In this document: positions 40,891 through 50,142 of the stretch, one piece after another
How the letters are laid out: each line of letters starts with the position of its first letter
How positions within the stretch are numbered: the stretch's first letter is position 1
Assembly: GCF_019623905.1 (NCBI RefSeq)
Contig: NZ_CP069371.1
Location: forward strand, 55,228 to 119,227
From: Neotabrizicola shimadae
GTDB taxonomy: Bacteria; Pseudomonadota; Alphaproteobacteria; Rhodobacterales; Rhodobacteraceae
Direction of reading: 5' to 3'
Length of the DNA: 64,000 bases
Position numbers and translations under genes: made by a program
Notes under the pieces: generated by a model
What the model was told of the DNA's origin: nothing
The model's input: the letters and a program-made list of their open reading frames with translations, nothing else
The model's database searches: none

Positions 40891-43800
40891 CCAGGAAACC
40901 GTGCTCGGGCCAGGTCCATGATCTTGAGTTCGAGATCATCCATCACCTCGAGGGTCAGTTCGATGCCCAGCTCATCGCGAAGGACATCAAAGAAGTAATC
41001 GTCAATGGCGTTGCGCATCTTGTTCTGAGCGATGTCGTTGGACCAGACGTCGACGATATGATGGGACTTGATGATGTCGATGATCGTGAGCGCAATGGCG
41101 GCAACCTCATCTGCCACAATCGGATTGCCGTCGTCGGTCGCGAGCACGCCTTCAAGGATGCCGAAGAACGCCTGCCCATCGTCGTTACCCTTAATCGCAT
41201 CCGGCACCTCGCGCCCCCGCTCCTTGCGCGCTACCTTGCTCGCGAGATCGACAACATTCTTGAGGTAGTCCCGTTCGGAAATCCGCTTGGCCCGATAGTC
41301 GCGGATGGTTTCCTCCAGCAGTTCCGAGAAACTGCGGTAGAAGGTCGGGTCCTCGTCCATCTTTTCGGTTATGGTCCGGCGCGTCGCGCTGGCGATCCGG
41401 TCCGCCCTCGACGCTTCGGAGACGCCCGTCTCCTCCATTACCGCTTTCAGCGCGTCCGGGTCGTTGATGTTGACCATTTCGATGATCGTCTCGGCCGGCA
41501 TGGCAACCACATGGTCGTCGAGCAGCTTCTGGATCTTCGGCTCGAACTCCTTGACGTCGACGGTCTCTTGGTAGCGCAGCTGGACCGAGCGCCGCAGCTC
41601 GGAGAACTGCTTCCAGTCCTTCTTCATGGCATTGATCTTCGCCTCGTCGAAGACGTCGAAGAGCTTGTCCGACGACAGCGAGATGTGGAGGCAGCGGCTG
41701 AACGCCTTCAGTCGTTCATAGAACTCTTGCCGGATCGCCTCGTCGGCGACGAACTGTTCGAACTGCTCCATGTCCTTTTTGTTCTTGACCGGCTTGAAAA
41801 GGTCCCAGAGCTGATCGTGCAGCTGGGGCAGCTTCCTGATTTCTTCCCGTACATCGTGGACTGTGCCGGCGAGATCGGCGGCGTCGAAGCCCTCGAAGGC
41901 GCTGTAGGTCGTCAGCGCCGTGTCGAGTTCTCCAAGTAGCCCCTCGTAGTCTATGATGAAGCCGAACTGCTTCTCGGTCGCGCCTTCTTCGTAGAGCCTG
42001 TTCACGCGAGCGATCGCCTGCAGTAGATTATGTTCGCGCAGCGACTTGCACACATAGAGCACGGTATTGCGCGGGGCATCGAACCCGGTCAGCAGCTTCG
42101 ACACGACGATGAGGATCTCTGGACCGCCCGACCCCTTGAATGCATCGATGATCTGCCGGGTGTATTCGTCCTCGGTCTTGTACCGGGCCATCATCCGCGC
42201 CCAGAACCCGCGCACGAGGTCCTTCGATTCCTTGTCGACCTCTTCGTTGCCCTCGTTGTCATCGGGCGGCGAGATAACGATTTCGCTGGTGACGTGCCCA
42301 ATCTCGTCGAGCACCTCCTTGAAGCGGACGGCCGCTGCCTTGGACGGCGCCACAAGCTGCGCCTTGAATCCCGTGCCTTGCCAGTGCTGGCGAAAGTGCT
42401 CCGAGATATCGAAGGCTTTCGCTCGGATCGCCTGGCCCGTCTTTGAGAGCGCGTCCATCCGGGAAAACTTGCGCTTCAGGTCGGCCTTCTGGCTGGGGGT
42501 CAAGCCCTCGCTGATCTTGTCGAACCACTTGTCGATCACGCCGCCATGGACCTGCTGCTCGACAAGCCGTCCCTCATAGAGGAGCGGCACAACGGCCCCG
42601 TCGGCGACAGCCTCGTCGATCGCGTATTTGTGGATCAGGCCGCCGAAGGTCGAGAGCGTATTCTTCTCCTTCTTCAGGAGTGGCGTTCCGGTGAAGCCGA
42701 GATAGCAGGCCTTCGGCAGCAGCCGGCGCATCCGTGTGGCGAACTGGCTATGACCGCCATAGCGGCCGGTCTGCGAGCGATGGCTCTCGTCGACCAGGAC
42801 GAAAACGTTGGCATCCTCGTCGACGTCCTCGGCGGCTTTGGCTGCCGTATCGAACTTGTTGATGATGGTCGTCACGAGTGGTGTCCGGTTTCGGATCAGC
42901 TCGATCAGATGGGCGCCGCTGGTCGCCCGCACGGGTTCCAGCTCGCAGGACTTGAACGTGTCCTTGATCTGCTTGTCGAGATCGTCGCGGTCGGTGACGA
43001 TCAGAATGCGCGGATTGGGGATGGCCTTGTCGAGCGCGAGAGAGCGCCCCAGCATCACCATAGTCAGCGACTTGCCCGACCCTTGAGTGTGCCAGATCAC
43101 GCCGCCCTTGCGGCGACCGTCCAGATTGTACTGGCGGACGCGTTCGACAGCCTTCCGGATGCCGAAGAACTGCTGATGGCGCGCGACCTTGCGTGCGCCG
43201 CCATCGAACACGGTGAAGCGACGGATCAGGTCCAACAGGCGTTCCGGTCGGCACATCGCATGGATTGCTCGGTCCTGCGCCGTGATCGCTCGTGCACCCT
43301 CGGCGGCTAAGGCATCAAAATGCGCGCGTGCAAAAGCGAAGTCGCCAGAGAAGACCGAGTCGGCCTCCGTCGCGGTGAGCGGCCGATTGGCAAGCGGATC
43401 GATGATCTCGTCCCTGTCTTCCTCGTCGCGCCACGTCTGCCAGAACTGCCGCGGCGTGCCCACAGTGGCGTAGCGCGCCTCGACACGGTTCATCACCATG
43501 AGAAGCTGCGCGAAGTGGAACAGCTGCGGGATGTTGTCTTCGTTCTGGTAGCCGATCAGTTGACTACCGGCCTTCTTAAGGCTCTCGGTCGGTCGCTTGT
43601 TCTCGATCACGAGGAACGGGATGCCGTTCACGTAAGCGACGATGTCGCACCGCTTGGTCTGGGTGCTGGCCGTCCGCTCGACGGAGACTTCGGCCGTGAC
43701 GTGATAGACGTTGTTCGCAGGCTGCTCCCAATCGACGTAGCGGAACGAATAGGACTTCGAGTCCCCCTGGATCGTCTTGGTGATGGTCGTGCCGAGGATG

Positions 43801-44102
43801 AGAGTATCGTAGATGTCTTGGTTGGTCCCGCGCAGGCCCTTCTGCCGGTCCGGCGTGGGCTTCAGCCGTCGGATGGCTTCGTGCGCATCCTCGAGGTCAA
43901 ACGGATACTCCCGTCCACGATGGGTGAAGCTGTTGATCCGCAGAAGCTGGTCCGCAAGGACGTCATCGAGCACCACGTTGCGCAAACGACCGCCGCGCAG
44001 GCGCACCGCATCGGCCTGAGACAGGGGCGTGAACCCCAACGCCACTAGGAGCTGCAGGGCGGGGATCTGGGACTGATGCTTCTCGGCGGCGTCGAAGGTC
44101 AT
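40887..44102 (-). CDS. hsdR: Type I restriction endonuclease subunit R
   Basis: Protein of 1071 residues. The N-terminal nuclease region includes DIVAYVNGIPFLVIENKRP (acidic Asp and ExK). The motor has Walker A QGSGKSLTMV, VDESHRSQTGRYGG (DEAD-like) and the SF2 segment GFTGTPLLKKEKNT, then helicase lobe 2 VSKLLTGFDAPRNTVLYVCK..REHNLLQAIARVNR. A C-terminal helical domain follows. HsdR translocates DNA and cuts unmethylated foreign DNA when bound to HsdM2S. It overlaps the HAD gene upstream and the peptidase gene downstream by 4 nt each, and it appears intact. Confidence 0.95.
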   Translation of the reverse strand: MTFDAAEKHQSQIPALQLLVALGFTPLSQADAVRLRGGRLRNVVLDDVLADQLLRINSFTHRGREYPFDLEDAHEAIRRLKPTPDRQKGLRGTNQDIYDTLILGTTITKTIQGDSKSYSFRYVDWEQPANNVYHVTAEVSVERTASTQTKRCDIVAYVNGIPFLVIENKRPTESLKKAGSQLIGYQNEDNIPQLFHFAQLLMVMNRVEARYATVGTPRQFWQTWRDEEDRDEIIDPLANRPLTATEADSVFSGDFAFARAHFDALAAEGARAITAQDRAIHAMCRPERLLDLIRRFTVFDGGARKVARHQQFFGIRKAVERVRQYNLDGRRKGGVIWHTQGSGKSLTMVMLGRSLALDKAIPNPRILIVTDRDDLDKQIKDTFKSCELEPVRATSGAHLIELIRNRTPLVTTIINKFDTAAKAAEDVDEDANVFVLVDESHRSQTGRYGGHSQFATRMRRLLPKACYLGFTGTPLLKKEKNTLSTFGGLIHKYAIDEAVADGAVVPLLYEGRLVEQQVHGGVIDKWFDKISEGLTPSQKADLKRKFSRMDALSKTGQAIRAKAFDISEHFRQHWQGTGFKAQLVAPSKAAAVRFKEVLDEIGHVTSEIVISPPDDNEGNEEVDKESKDLVRGFWARMMARYKTEDEYTRQIIDAFKGSGGPEILIVVSKLLTGFDAPRNTVLYVCKSLREHNLLQAIARVNRLYEEGATEKQFGFIIDYEGLLGELDTALTTYSAFEGFDAADLAGTVHDVREEIRKLPQLHDQLWDLFKPVKNKKDMEQFEQFVADEAIRQEFYERLKAFSRCLHISLSSDKLFDVFDEAKINAMKKDWKQFSELRRSVQLRYQETVDVKEFEPKIQKLLDDHVVAMPAETIIEMVNINDPDALKAVMEETGVSEASRADRIASATRRTITEKMDEDPTFYRSFSELLEETIRDYRAKRISERDYLKNVVDLASKVARKERGREVPDAIKGNDDGQAFFGILEGVLATDDGNPIVADEVAAIALTIIDIIKSHHIVDVWSNDIAQNKMRNAIDDYFFDVLRDELGIELTLEVMDDLELKIMDLARARFPG

Positions 44103-44947
44103 TGCGGACCTTCCGAAAACAGCCCGGACAGAGCCGCGCGTGCCGCGATCGCGTTGATGTTTGCCTTGATGACGCGGTCCAGTTCACTACCGTCAGTGTA
44201 GATCGCAGGCACAGCGCAGTGCACCCGACCATCTTTGATGTAGTTGTCGGCCTTGCCGCGCGCGCCCTTGGTGTGCGGCTTGAAAACCGCCACAGAAAGT
44301 CCGCCCTGTTCCTTCACCAGTCGAAAGCACGGAATGTCGGTCGAGCCGTCGCCGATGAACACCATGTTCTCGAAGGGCACGGGCCTGTCACGCTTCTCGA
44401 CGAACTGGTTGACCTTGCTGTTGTCGCTCAGGTCGAAGGCGCCCTTGTTGATGCGGAACAGATACTGCGTCTTGGTGGTGTAATTGACAGCAAGCGCCGG
44501 CCACGCGGCAACGCCATTCTGGTCGAACATAAACTTTGACGCATAAACTTGGGCGAACTTGGCGGCGATAGGCGTCCCGGCGAAGATTTCAGCGTTCCCT
44601 GACGAAACGAGATAGTGGGTGACGCGCACTCCCTGCGCCCTGCCATAGCCAGTGATGCGGTCGAACCAGTCCTCGACCCCCTCGAACAGCTGGATCGCCT
44701 TGCCCCGCGCCTTGAAATCGTCGCGCCTCACCGGAACGCCGGCGGCAGCGGCCTTGCGCAGCATCAGGTTCATGTAGACGAGCACTTCGTCGGCCTGATG
44801 CTCCTTCGTAAGGCGCTTCACTTCGGCCCAGAAAGCCTTTGGTTTCATGCCGATGTCGGGCAGGAACTGGTGTTCCTGCATGTTTCCATCCGCCAGCGTG
44901 CCGTCGAAGTCATAGGCGATCGCCATTTCGATGTGTTTCTTAGCCAT
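44099..44947 (-). CDS. HAD-superfamily phosphatase inside the restriction operon
   Basis: Protein of 282 residues. The HAD nucleophile motif DFDGTL is at residues 13-18. Later elements are SSGNAEIF (motif II Ser), a lysine in DNSKVN, and FIGDGSTDIPCF (motif IV acidic pair). The fold is like phosphoserine phosphatase or a nucleotidase, presumably cytoplasmic. It overlaps the Shedu gene by 8 nt and hsdR by 4 nt. HAD proteins occur in some type I systems; a role in nucleotide or phospho-signal turnover during defence is only conjecture. Confidence 0.82.
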   Translation of the reverse strand: MAKKHIEMAIAYDFDGTLADGNMQEHQFLPDIGMKPKAFWAEVKRLTKEHQADEVLVYMNLMLRKAAAAGVPVRRDDFKARGKAIQLFEGVEDWFDRITGYGRAQGVRVTHYLVSSGNAEIFAGTPIAAKFAQVYASKFMFDQNGVAAWPALAVNYTTKTQYLFRINKGAFDLSDNSKVNQFVEKRDRPVPFENMVFIGDGSTDIPCFRLVKEQGGLSVAVFKPHTKGARGKADNYIKDGRVHCAVPAIYTDGSELDRVIKANINAIAARAALSGLFSEGPQ

Positions 44948-46406
44948 TGCGATCACCTCTTGATTTCACGTCATTTATTGGATGGTCTGCAGCGCGGAGG
45001 AAAAGACTGAGCAGCTTAAGCTTTTCGAGCAACTCGTCGAACGTCACGATCTCCACGTCTTTTGAATTCCGTCGGAAAATCTCAAAGGACTTCTTCCTGT
45101 CGTCACCCTCGGGCGTTTTTCCGATTACGAGGCAGCAGTGAACGGCATAGGACTCGAGGTCCGAGATGCGTGAGTTATGCTTGATCTGCGCGATATGGCT
45201 CTGGAACTGATACTTCTGATCTAGCGCCTGATTGATTGATCCGGAGAGGTCGGACGACGGTGTGTAAACTCCATCCCGAAACGGTGTCTTGTTGAGAACT
45301 GCGGTCTGCGGCGTCTTGATCTCGAAGATCGTGGTATTGTTGGTGAGGCTGTTCTTCACCAGAAAGTCGGTGATCTTCTCGCCATCACCAGACAGTTTCC
45401 GTCCACCAACAGATGCCTGGCCGCGCACCTTTATGATGGGATAACCGAAAGCCATGTTCAGGATGAACGGGTTCTCATTGAAGAAGTCTTGCCAGCGATC
45501 TTCGACGAGCGTCTCGCTAAGCATTACTTCGTATCGCTTGATCAGTGCTTCCAGCGTAACCAGCTCGATGTCGCCCCTCAGCTTGGCAAGCTTTTCAGGC
45601 TGGTCCTCGGCAATGTCGGCGGCGTGATTGGTCAGTGCGCCAATTACGGCATTCTGATCATCTTCAGAGAGCTCTGTTTTGCCCTGAGCAAAGGTGGTGA
45701 ACAGCTTTCGGTACGGGTGCCGCCCAACTTTGGGGTCAAGCTTTGCCACACCAAGCCGCTCGGCCAGAATGTTGTGGGCTGCCGTCCCCTTGACGGAGCG
45801 AGCGGCGGTCTGAACCAGACTGTCGATGCTGTTCATTGCGCGTCGGGCCAGTTCGAAGTCCTGTTTCGAAATGAAGAAAAGCTTCTCGTTCGAAGCAGGG
45901 CCCGTCTTTTCTTTGCCACTGATCACGAGCTCAGTGCAGTCCGACAATGCTTCGACAGCGTCAATGATGAACCGGTATGGCTTTGCAAGGCCAAGCCCGT
46001 ATGCATAGTCCTTTGTGAAAGCTGATGGCAGGTCTTCAAGCATTTCCACTACGGCGTCGGGCGTGGTGGGCACGCTGCCCCCCGGCGCGAAAAACTCATC
46101 GTAGCCCGGCACCACTAAATTCGTGTCGGCGATAGTGATCCGCTCCACTTGGCGATATTTCGGTTTCAGGAAGTCGGGTTTGTCGCCAAAAGTCCCGATC
46201 GGGTAGATAGTCAGGTACCGGTCTTGCCCGTTGATATCCAACAGCTTGGTTCGGTGCGCTTTTGCCTGTTTCGGATCAAGCCTGGCGGCCTGAAGGCTCC
46301 ACTCGGGCGGGACGAAGTACACGCAGACAAAGTTAGGGTGATATTCCTCGATCTCGAGGGTGCCATCACGCACAGGGTCGCGCTGTCGAACTGAGATGGC
46401 CATCAA
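44940..46406 (-). CDS. Shedu-family (SduA) anti-phage nuclease
   Basis: Protein of 488 residues. The C-terminal third has the Shedu/DUF4263 nuclease pattern: an Asp in EKITDFLVKN (D347), then FEIKTP with Glu362 and Lys364, making a PD-(D/E)xK site. The segment RWQDFFNENPFILNMAFGYP upstream is a family hallmark. The N-terminal 300 residues are a sensor-like region. Shedu proteins alone defend bacteria against phages or plasmids. Here it sits inside a type I restriction operon, overlapping hsdS by 4 nt and the HAD gene by 8 nt. Confidence 0.85.
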   Translation of the reverse strand: MMAISVRQRDPVRDGTLEIEEYHPNFVCVYFVPPEWSLQAARLDPKQAKAHRTKLLDINGQDRYLTIYPIGTFGDKPDFLKPKYRQVERITIADTNLVVPGYDEFFAPGGSVPTTPDAVVEMLEDLPSAFTKDYAYGLGLAKPYRFIIDAVEALSDCTELVISGKEKTGPASNEKLFFISKQDFELARRAMNSIDSLVQTAARSVKGTAAHNILAERLGVAKLDPKVGRHPYRKLFTTFAQGKTELSEDDQNAVIGALTNHAADIAEDQPEKLAKLRGDIELVTLEALIKRYEVMLSETLVEDRWQDFFNENPFILNMAFGYPIIKVRGQASVGGRKLSGDGEKITDFLVKNSLTNNTTIFEIKTPQTAVLNKTPFRDGVYTPSSDLSGSINQALDQKYQFQSHIAQIKHNSRISDLESYAVHCCLVIGKTPEGDDRKKSFEIFRRNSKDVEIVTFDELLEKLKLLSLFLRAADHPINDVKSRGDRNG

Positions 46407-47614
46407 TCAGCCTCCACCTTCACGCGCCATTCACCCGTCAGCAGCTTCTGCATCAGGCCGCGTTTCTGGCGAGTGAGGGCTTCGATTTCCGCCTCAATGG
46501 CGGTGAGTTCGTCCTGCGATGCTTCCACTACCGCAGCGATGGCGGCCTGTTCGGCAGGGTCCATCGGCAGGTTCAGCTTGCCTTCCAGGAAACGTCGATT
46601 GGTGATCGCGATGGTGTTCTTGGCGCCCTTCTGAACCAGCGGGTGAAGGTAGTTTCGAACGGCGATCGGGGACCCGAATAGAGCATCGAGGATGACGCCG
46701 AGCGCGCGGGTCGCGGGAGTGAACACCCCGTAGAGCGGCGACACGATCACCTCTGCCGAGATTTTGCTCTGCTTGATGATGCCGAGCGGGAAGTCTCCGG
46801 TCGGGCTCTTGGTGTAGACGATGTCGCCCGGTAGAACGCGGTTGTAGTGACCGGTGTCGGCGGCGGCGAAGGACCGGCCGAGGTGCTCGATCTGATTGAT
46901 CAAGCCCTTGTGGACCGACACGGAAAAGACTTCCTCCGCGCCGGTGCCTTGCAGGCCGTGTTCGGTCAACACCTCGCCGAGCGCGACTTCGCGCCATTCG
47001 CCCGTGTAACTAGGCAGCCGCGTGCGACCCGTGAACAGATGAGTGCGCATCCAGATGCGACGTTGAAGATTCGCCGCCCGCAGCGCCTCCAGCTTCTCGA
47101 TGGCCGCGTCCCATGTCCGCAGGATTTCGGCGATCTTGCGCTGTTCGCTGAGTGGAGGGAATGGAAGCTCGAGCTCGGCGAAGCGCGAGACGCCAAGATG
47201 TGCAATCGAGTTAGTCTTGACAGCGATCCTCGAAAAAATGCCGATGGCTTGGCAGTAGCGGAACAGTTGAATCGCAAAGTTGGCGTCTGTCTGCGGGCCA
47301 GCGCGATAACGGATCAACGTATTCTGGAAGCAGCAATCTTCCGGCCCGTCGGCGTACATTGCGCAACGCCCAACTAGTTCCACGCTTTGCCCCTCATTCA
47401 GGAGGATATCTCCGGGCCTGAGGCGGAAGGTTTCAATCTCCCGCTGCTTAAAGGGCATTTCGTTGATGTCGCTGAAGTCGATATAGCCATCGAACACGTT
47501 TGCCACACGAAGATATGGGACAACTCGTCCTTCGATCATGTGAGGGGACCGCTGGCGTCCTCCTTGCACTTCACCGGTGGCCGCCACAGGCATCATCGGG
47601 AACCGTCTATTCAT
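46403..47614 (-). CDS. hsdS: Type I restriction specificity subunit S
   Basis: Protein of 403 residues with two target-recognition domains and the two conserved helices (SEQRKIAEILRTWDAAIEKLEALRAANLQRRIWMRTHLFTG at the end of the first half, AEQAAIAAVVEASQDELTAIEAEIEALTRQKRGLMQKLLTGEWRV at the end of the second). These helices form the spacer between DNA half-sites in the HsdM2S complex. The ATG at 47614 overlaps the rhuM stop by 8 nt; a longer frame upstream is inside rhuM and unlikely. The N-terminal TRD has VPYLRVANVFDGYIDFSDI. Confidence 0.92.
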   Translation of the reverse strand: MNRRFPMMPVAATGEVQGGRQRSPHMIEGRVVPYLRVANVFDGYIDFSDINEMPFKQREIETFRLRPGDILLNEGQSVELVGRCAMYADGPEDCCFQNTLIRYRAGPQTDANFAIQLFRYCQAIGIFSRIAVKTNSIAHLGVSRFAELELPFPPLSEQRKIAEILRTWDAAIEKLEALRAANLQRRIWMRTHLFTGRTRLPSYTGEWREVALGEVLTEHGLQGTGAEEVFSVSVHKGLINQIEHLGRSFAAADTGHYNRVLPGDIVYTKSPTGDFPLGIIKQSKISAEVIVSPLYGVFTPATRALGVILDALFGSPIAVRNYLHPLVQKGAKNTIAITNRRFLEGKLNLPMDPAEQAAIAAVVEASQDELTAIEAEIEALTRQKRGLMQKLLTGEWRVKVEAD

Positions 47615-48632
47615 TGTAGTCACCCGGCTTTCGCCCCTTCGCAGCCTTTTCCATCTCCTCCAACTGCGCGATGTCCGCTTCATCCGCCGCCAGTGCCTCG
47701 GCGGCGCGGCGGTTGGCGTCGAACACCTCGAACCGCTCGACGGCCAGCTTCTGCGCCACGTCCATCCGCAGCCGCCCCGCATGGGTCAGCACGTCGCGTT
47801 CGTTGAAGGACAGGAAAGCGTCAAGCTTGTCGGCCCATTCGGCCATGGCGACCGGGCGGCGGCGCCTCGCCTGGTCCTCGGCATAGTCGAGATACATCAC
47901 GACGATGCGGTTGAGTTCCTCGACCTCCTCGGCTTTCAGGTAGTTCTTGGCGGTGCCGACATCGCCCTTGCGTACGACTGTGCCTTTCCAGCTGGTCAGG
48001 CCCATGTTGGGGGCGCTCGGATCGCTGCGGTTCTCGATCAGTTCGGCGGCCGTCTTTCCCGTGACCGCCCACAGCATCTTGTTCTGCACCTTCTTGAAGA
48101 AGGCCTGCGCCTGCTCGGACGTCTTGTCGTAATCGATGGCGGTCGTGTAGAGGTCGCGGACCTTCTGGTAGAAGCGCTTCTCCGAGGCGCGGATATCCCG
48201 GATGCGGGCAAGCCACTCGTCGAAATAGTCCCATTGCTCGGCTTGCTTCAGCCGGGCATCGTCCATGGCGAAGCCCTTGACCAGATATTCACGCAGGACA
48301 GTGGTGGCCCAACGGCGGAACTGGGTGCCGCGCGTCGAGCGGACCCGGTAGCCTACCGACAGGATGACATCGAGGTTGTAGGTGTCGACCTCGCGTTCGA
48401 CCTGCCTGGCGCCCTCGGTTTGAACTATCCGGAATTTCCGGATAGTTGCTCCCGGATCGCACTCACCCTCGGCGAAAACGTTGCGGATGTGCTCGTTCAC
48501 GGTGCGCACGTCCTTGTCGAACAGCTCCGCGATTTCCCGCTGGCTCAGCCAAACGGTGCCGTCCACGGCCCGCAGGCCGATCGTCGCAGTGCCGTCCTCG
48601 GTGCTGTAAAGGATCAGCTCGCCCTCAGACAT
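47607..48632 (-). CDS. RhuM-family protein
   Basis: Protein of 341 residues. The N-terminal part carries VWLSQREIAELFDKDVRTVNEHIRNVFAEGECDPGATIRKFRIVQTEGARQVEREVDTYNLDVILSVGYRVRS in sections, the RhuM signature with a helix-turn-helix. The C-terminal half contains DKTSEQAQAFFKKVQNKMLWAVTGKTAAELI. RhuM was named from a Salmonella pathogenicity island and is common inside type I restriction loci; function is unknown, and the HTH suggests DNA binding. It overlaps hsdM and hsdS by 8 nt each. Confidence 0.88.
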   Translation of the reverse strand: MSEGELILYSTEDGTATIGLRAVDGTVWLSQREIAELFDKDVRTVNEHIRNVFAEGECDPGATIRKFRIVQTEGARQVEREVDTYNLDVILSVGYRVRSTRGTQFRRWATTVLREYLVKGFAMDDARLKQAEQWDYFDEWLARIRDIRASEKRFYQKVRDLYTTAIDYDKTSEQAQAFFKKVQNKMLWAVTGKTAAELIENRSDPSAPNMGLTSWKGTVVRKGDVGTAKNYLKAEEVEELNRIVVMYLDYAEDQARRRRPVAMAEWADKLDAFLSFNERDVLTHAGRLRMDVAQKLAVERFEVFDANRRAAEALAADEADIAQLEEMEKAAKGRKPGDYNE

Positions 48633-50142
48633 CGACGCCCAGCTCCTTCAGGTAGCCAGCCATCTTGCTCCGCACCTCGGTCAGCTCGGCCTCTATGGTG
48701 TTGATCTGCTTCTGCAATGCGGCCACGTCGATTTCCTCCTCCGGCTCGAAGGTGTCGACGTAGCGGGGGATGTTGAGGTTGAATTCGTTCTCGGCGATCT
48801 CTTCGGGGCTGGCGCGGTGCGAGTACTTCTCGATCTCCTCCCGCGCAGCGTAGGTTTCCAGCACCTTGTTGATATGCGCCTCGTCCATCACGTTCTGGGT
48901 CTTGCCCGGCGTGAACTCTTTGCTGGCGTCGATGAACAGCACATCGCGCCGGCCCTCGTTGGCGCCGCCCTGTTCGCGAGAGCGGTCGAAGACGAGGATG
49001 GCCACCGGAATGCCCGTGGTCGTGAACAGGTTGGCGGGCAGGCCCACCACTGCGTCGAGCAGGTTTTCTTCGATCAGCGCCTGGCGGATGCGCCCCTCGG
49101 CCCCACCCCTGAACAGCACGCCATGCGGAACGATGACGGCCACCCGGCCACTCTGGCGCTTGGCGATCTCGATCATGTGGGTGATGAAGCCATAATCGCC
49201 CTTGGACTTCGGCGGGATGCCGCGCCAGTAACGCTTGAACTGGTCGGTATCCGCGTTCTCCGCACCCCACTTGTCGAGGCTGAACGGCGGATTGGCGACC
49301 ACCACGTCGAACTTCATCAGGTGGTCGCCCTCGACCAGTGCGGGGCTGTTGAGTGTGTCGCACCATTCGATGCGCGCGGCGTCCTTCGCGTGGAGGAACA
49401 TGTTCATCCGCGCCAGCGCCCAGGTCGCGCCGTTCACTTCCTGGCCGTAGAGGGCGAAGTTCTCCGATCCGACTTCCTCGGCCGCACGAATCAGCAGCGA
49501 CCCGGACCCGCAGGCCGGGTCACAGATCGTGTCACCCGGCTTCGGGGCCGCAAGTTTGGCCAGCAGACGGGAGACGGCGGAGGGCGTGTAGAATTCGCCA
49601 GCTTTCTTGCCCGCGTCGGAGGCAAAGCGCGAGATCAGGTAGATGTAGCACTCCCCGATGATGTCTTCGGTCACGCGGCTCGGGCGCAGGTCGAGCGCAG
49701 GCTTGGCAAAATCCTCCAGTACGTTCTTCAAGCGCCGGTTGCGGTCCTTGACGCGCCCGAGGTTAGCTTCGGAGTTGAAGTCGATGTTGCGGAACACGCC
49801 TTCGAGCTTGGCGCGGTTGGCATCCTCGATCCGTTCCAGCGCGATGTTGATCCGCTCGCCGATATTGGGTTCGTTCCGGGACTCGTAGAGGTCGTAGAAG
49901 CTGGCGCCTTCGGGAAGGACGAAACGTTCGCGCTCCAGCCTGCGACGGATCCGGGTTTCATCCTCGCCATACTGTTTGCGATAGATTTGGAGGTGATCAT
50001 TCCAGTGGTCAGAGATGTACTTCAGGAACAACATCACGAGGATGTAGTCCTTGTATTGACCGGCATCGACGACGCCCCGGAATGTGTCGCAAGCAGCCCA
50101 AGCCGTCTGGTTGACCTGTTGCTGCGTGAGTTGGTCGGTCAT
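48625..50142 (-). CDS. hsdM: Type I restriction DNA methyltransferase subunit M
   Basis: Protein of 505 residues. The N-terminal helical domain (TAWAACDTFRGVVDAGQYKDYILVMLFLKYISD) binds HsdS. The SAM motif I DPACGSG is at 208-214 and the catalytic NPPF at 284-287, so it is an adenine-N6 methyltransferase. YTPSAVSRLLAKL, just before motif I, is also typical. It protects host DNA and forms the core of the restriction complex. It overlaps the half-HsdS gene upstream by 4 nt and rhuM downstream by 8 nt. Confidence 0.94.
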   Translation of the reverse strand: MTDQLTQQQVNQTAWAACDTFRGVVDAGQYKDYILVMLFLKYISDHWNDHLQIYRKQYGEDETRIRRRLERERFVLPEGASFYDLYESRNEPNIGERINIALERIEDANRAKLEGVFRNIDFNSEANLGRVKDRNRRLKNVLEDFAKPALDLRPSRVTEDIIGECYIYLISRFASDAGKKAGEFYTPSAVSRLLAKLAAPKPGDTICDPACGSGSLLIRAAEEVGSENFALYGQEVNGATWALARMNMFLHAKDAARIEWCDTLNSPALVEGDHLMKFDVVVANPPFSLDKWGAENADTDQFKRYWRGIPPKSKGDYGFITHMIEIAKRQSGRVAVIVPHGVLFRGGAEGRIRQALIEENLLDAVVGLPANLFTTTGIPVAILVFDRSREQGGANEGRRDVLFIDASKEFTPGKTQNVMDEAHINKVLETYAAREEIEKYSHRASPEEIAENEFNLNIPRYVDTFEPEEEIDVAALQKQINTIEAELTEVRSKMAGYLKELGVDV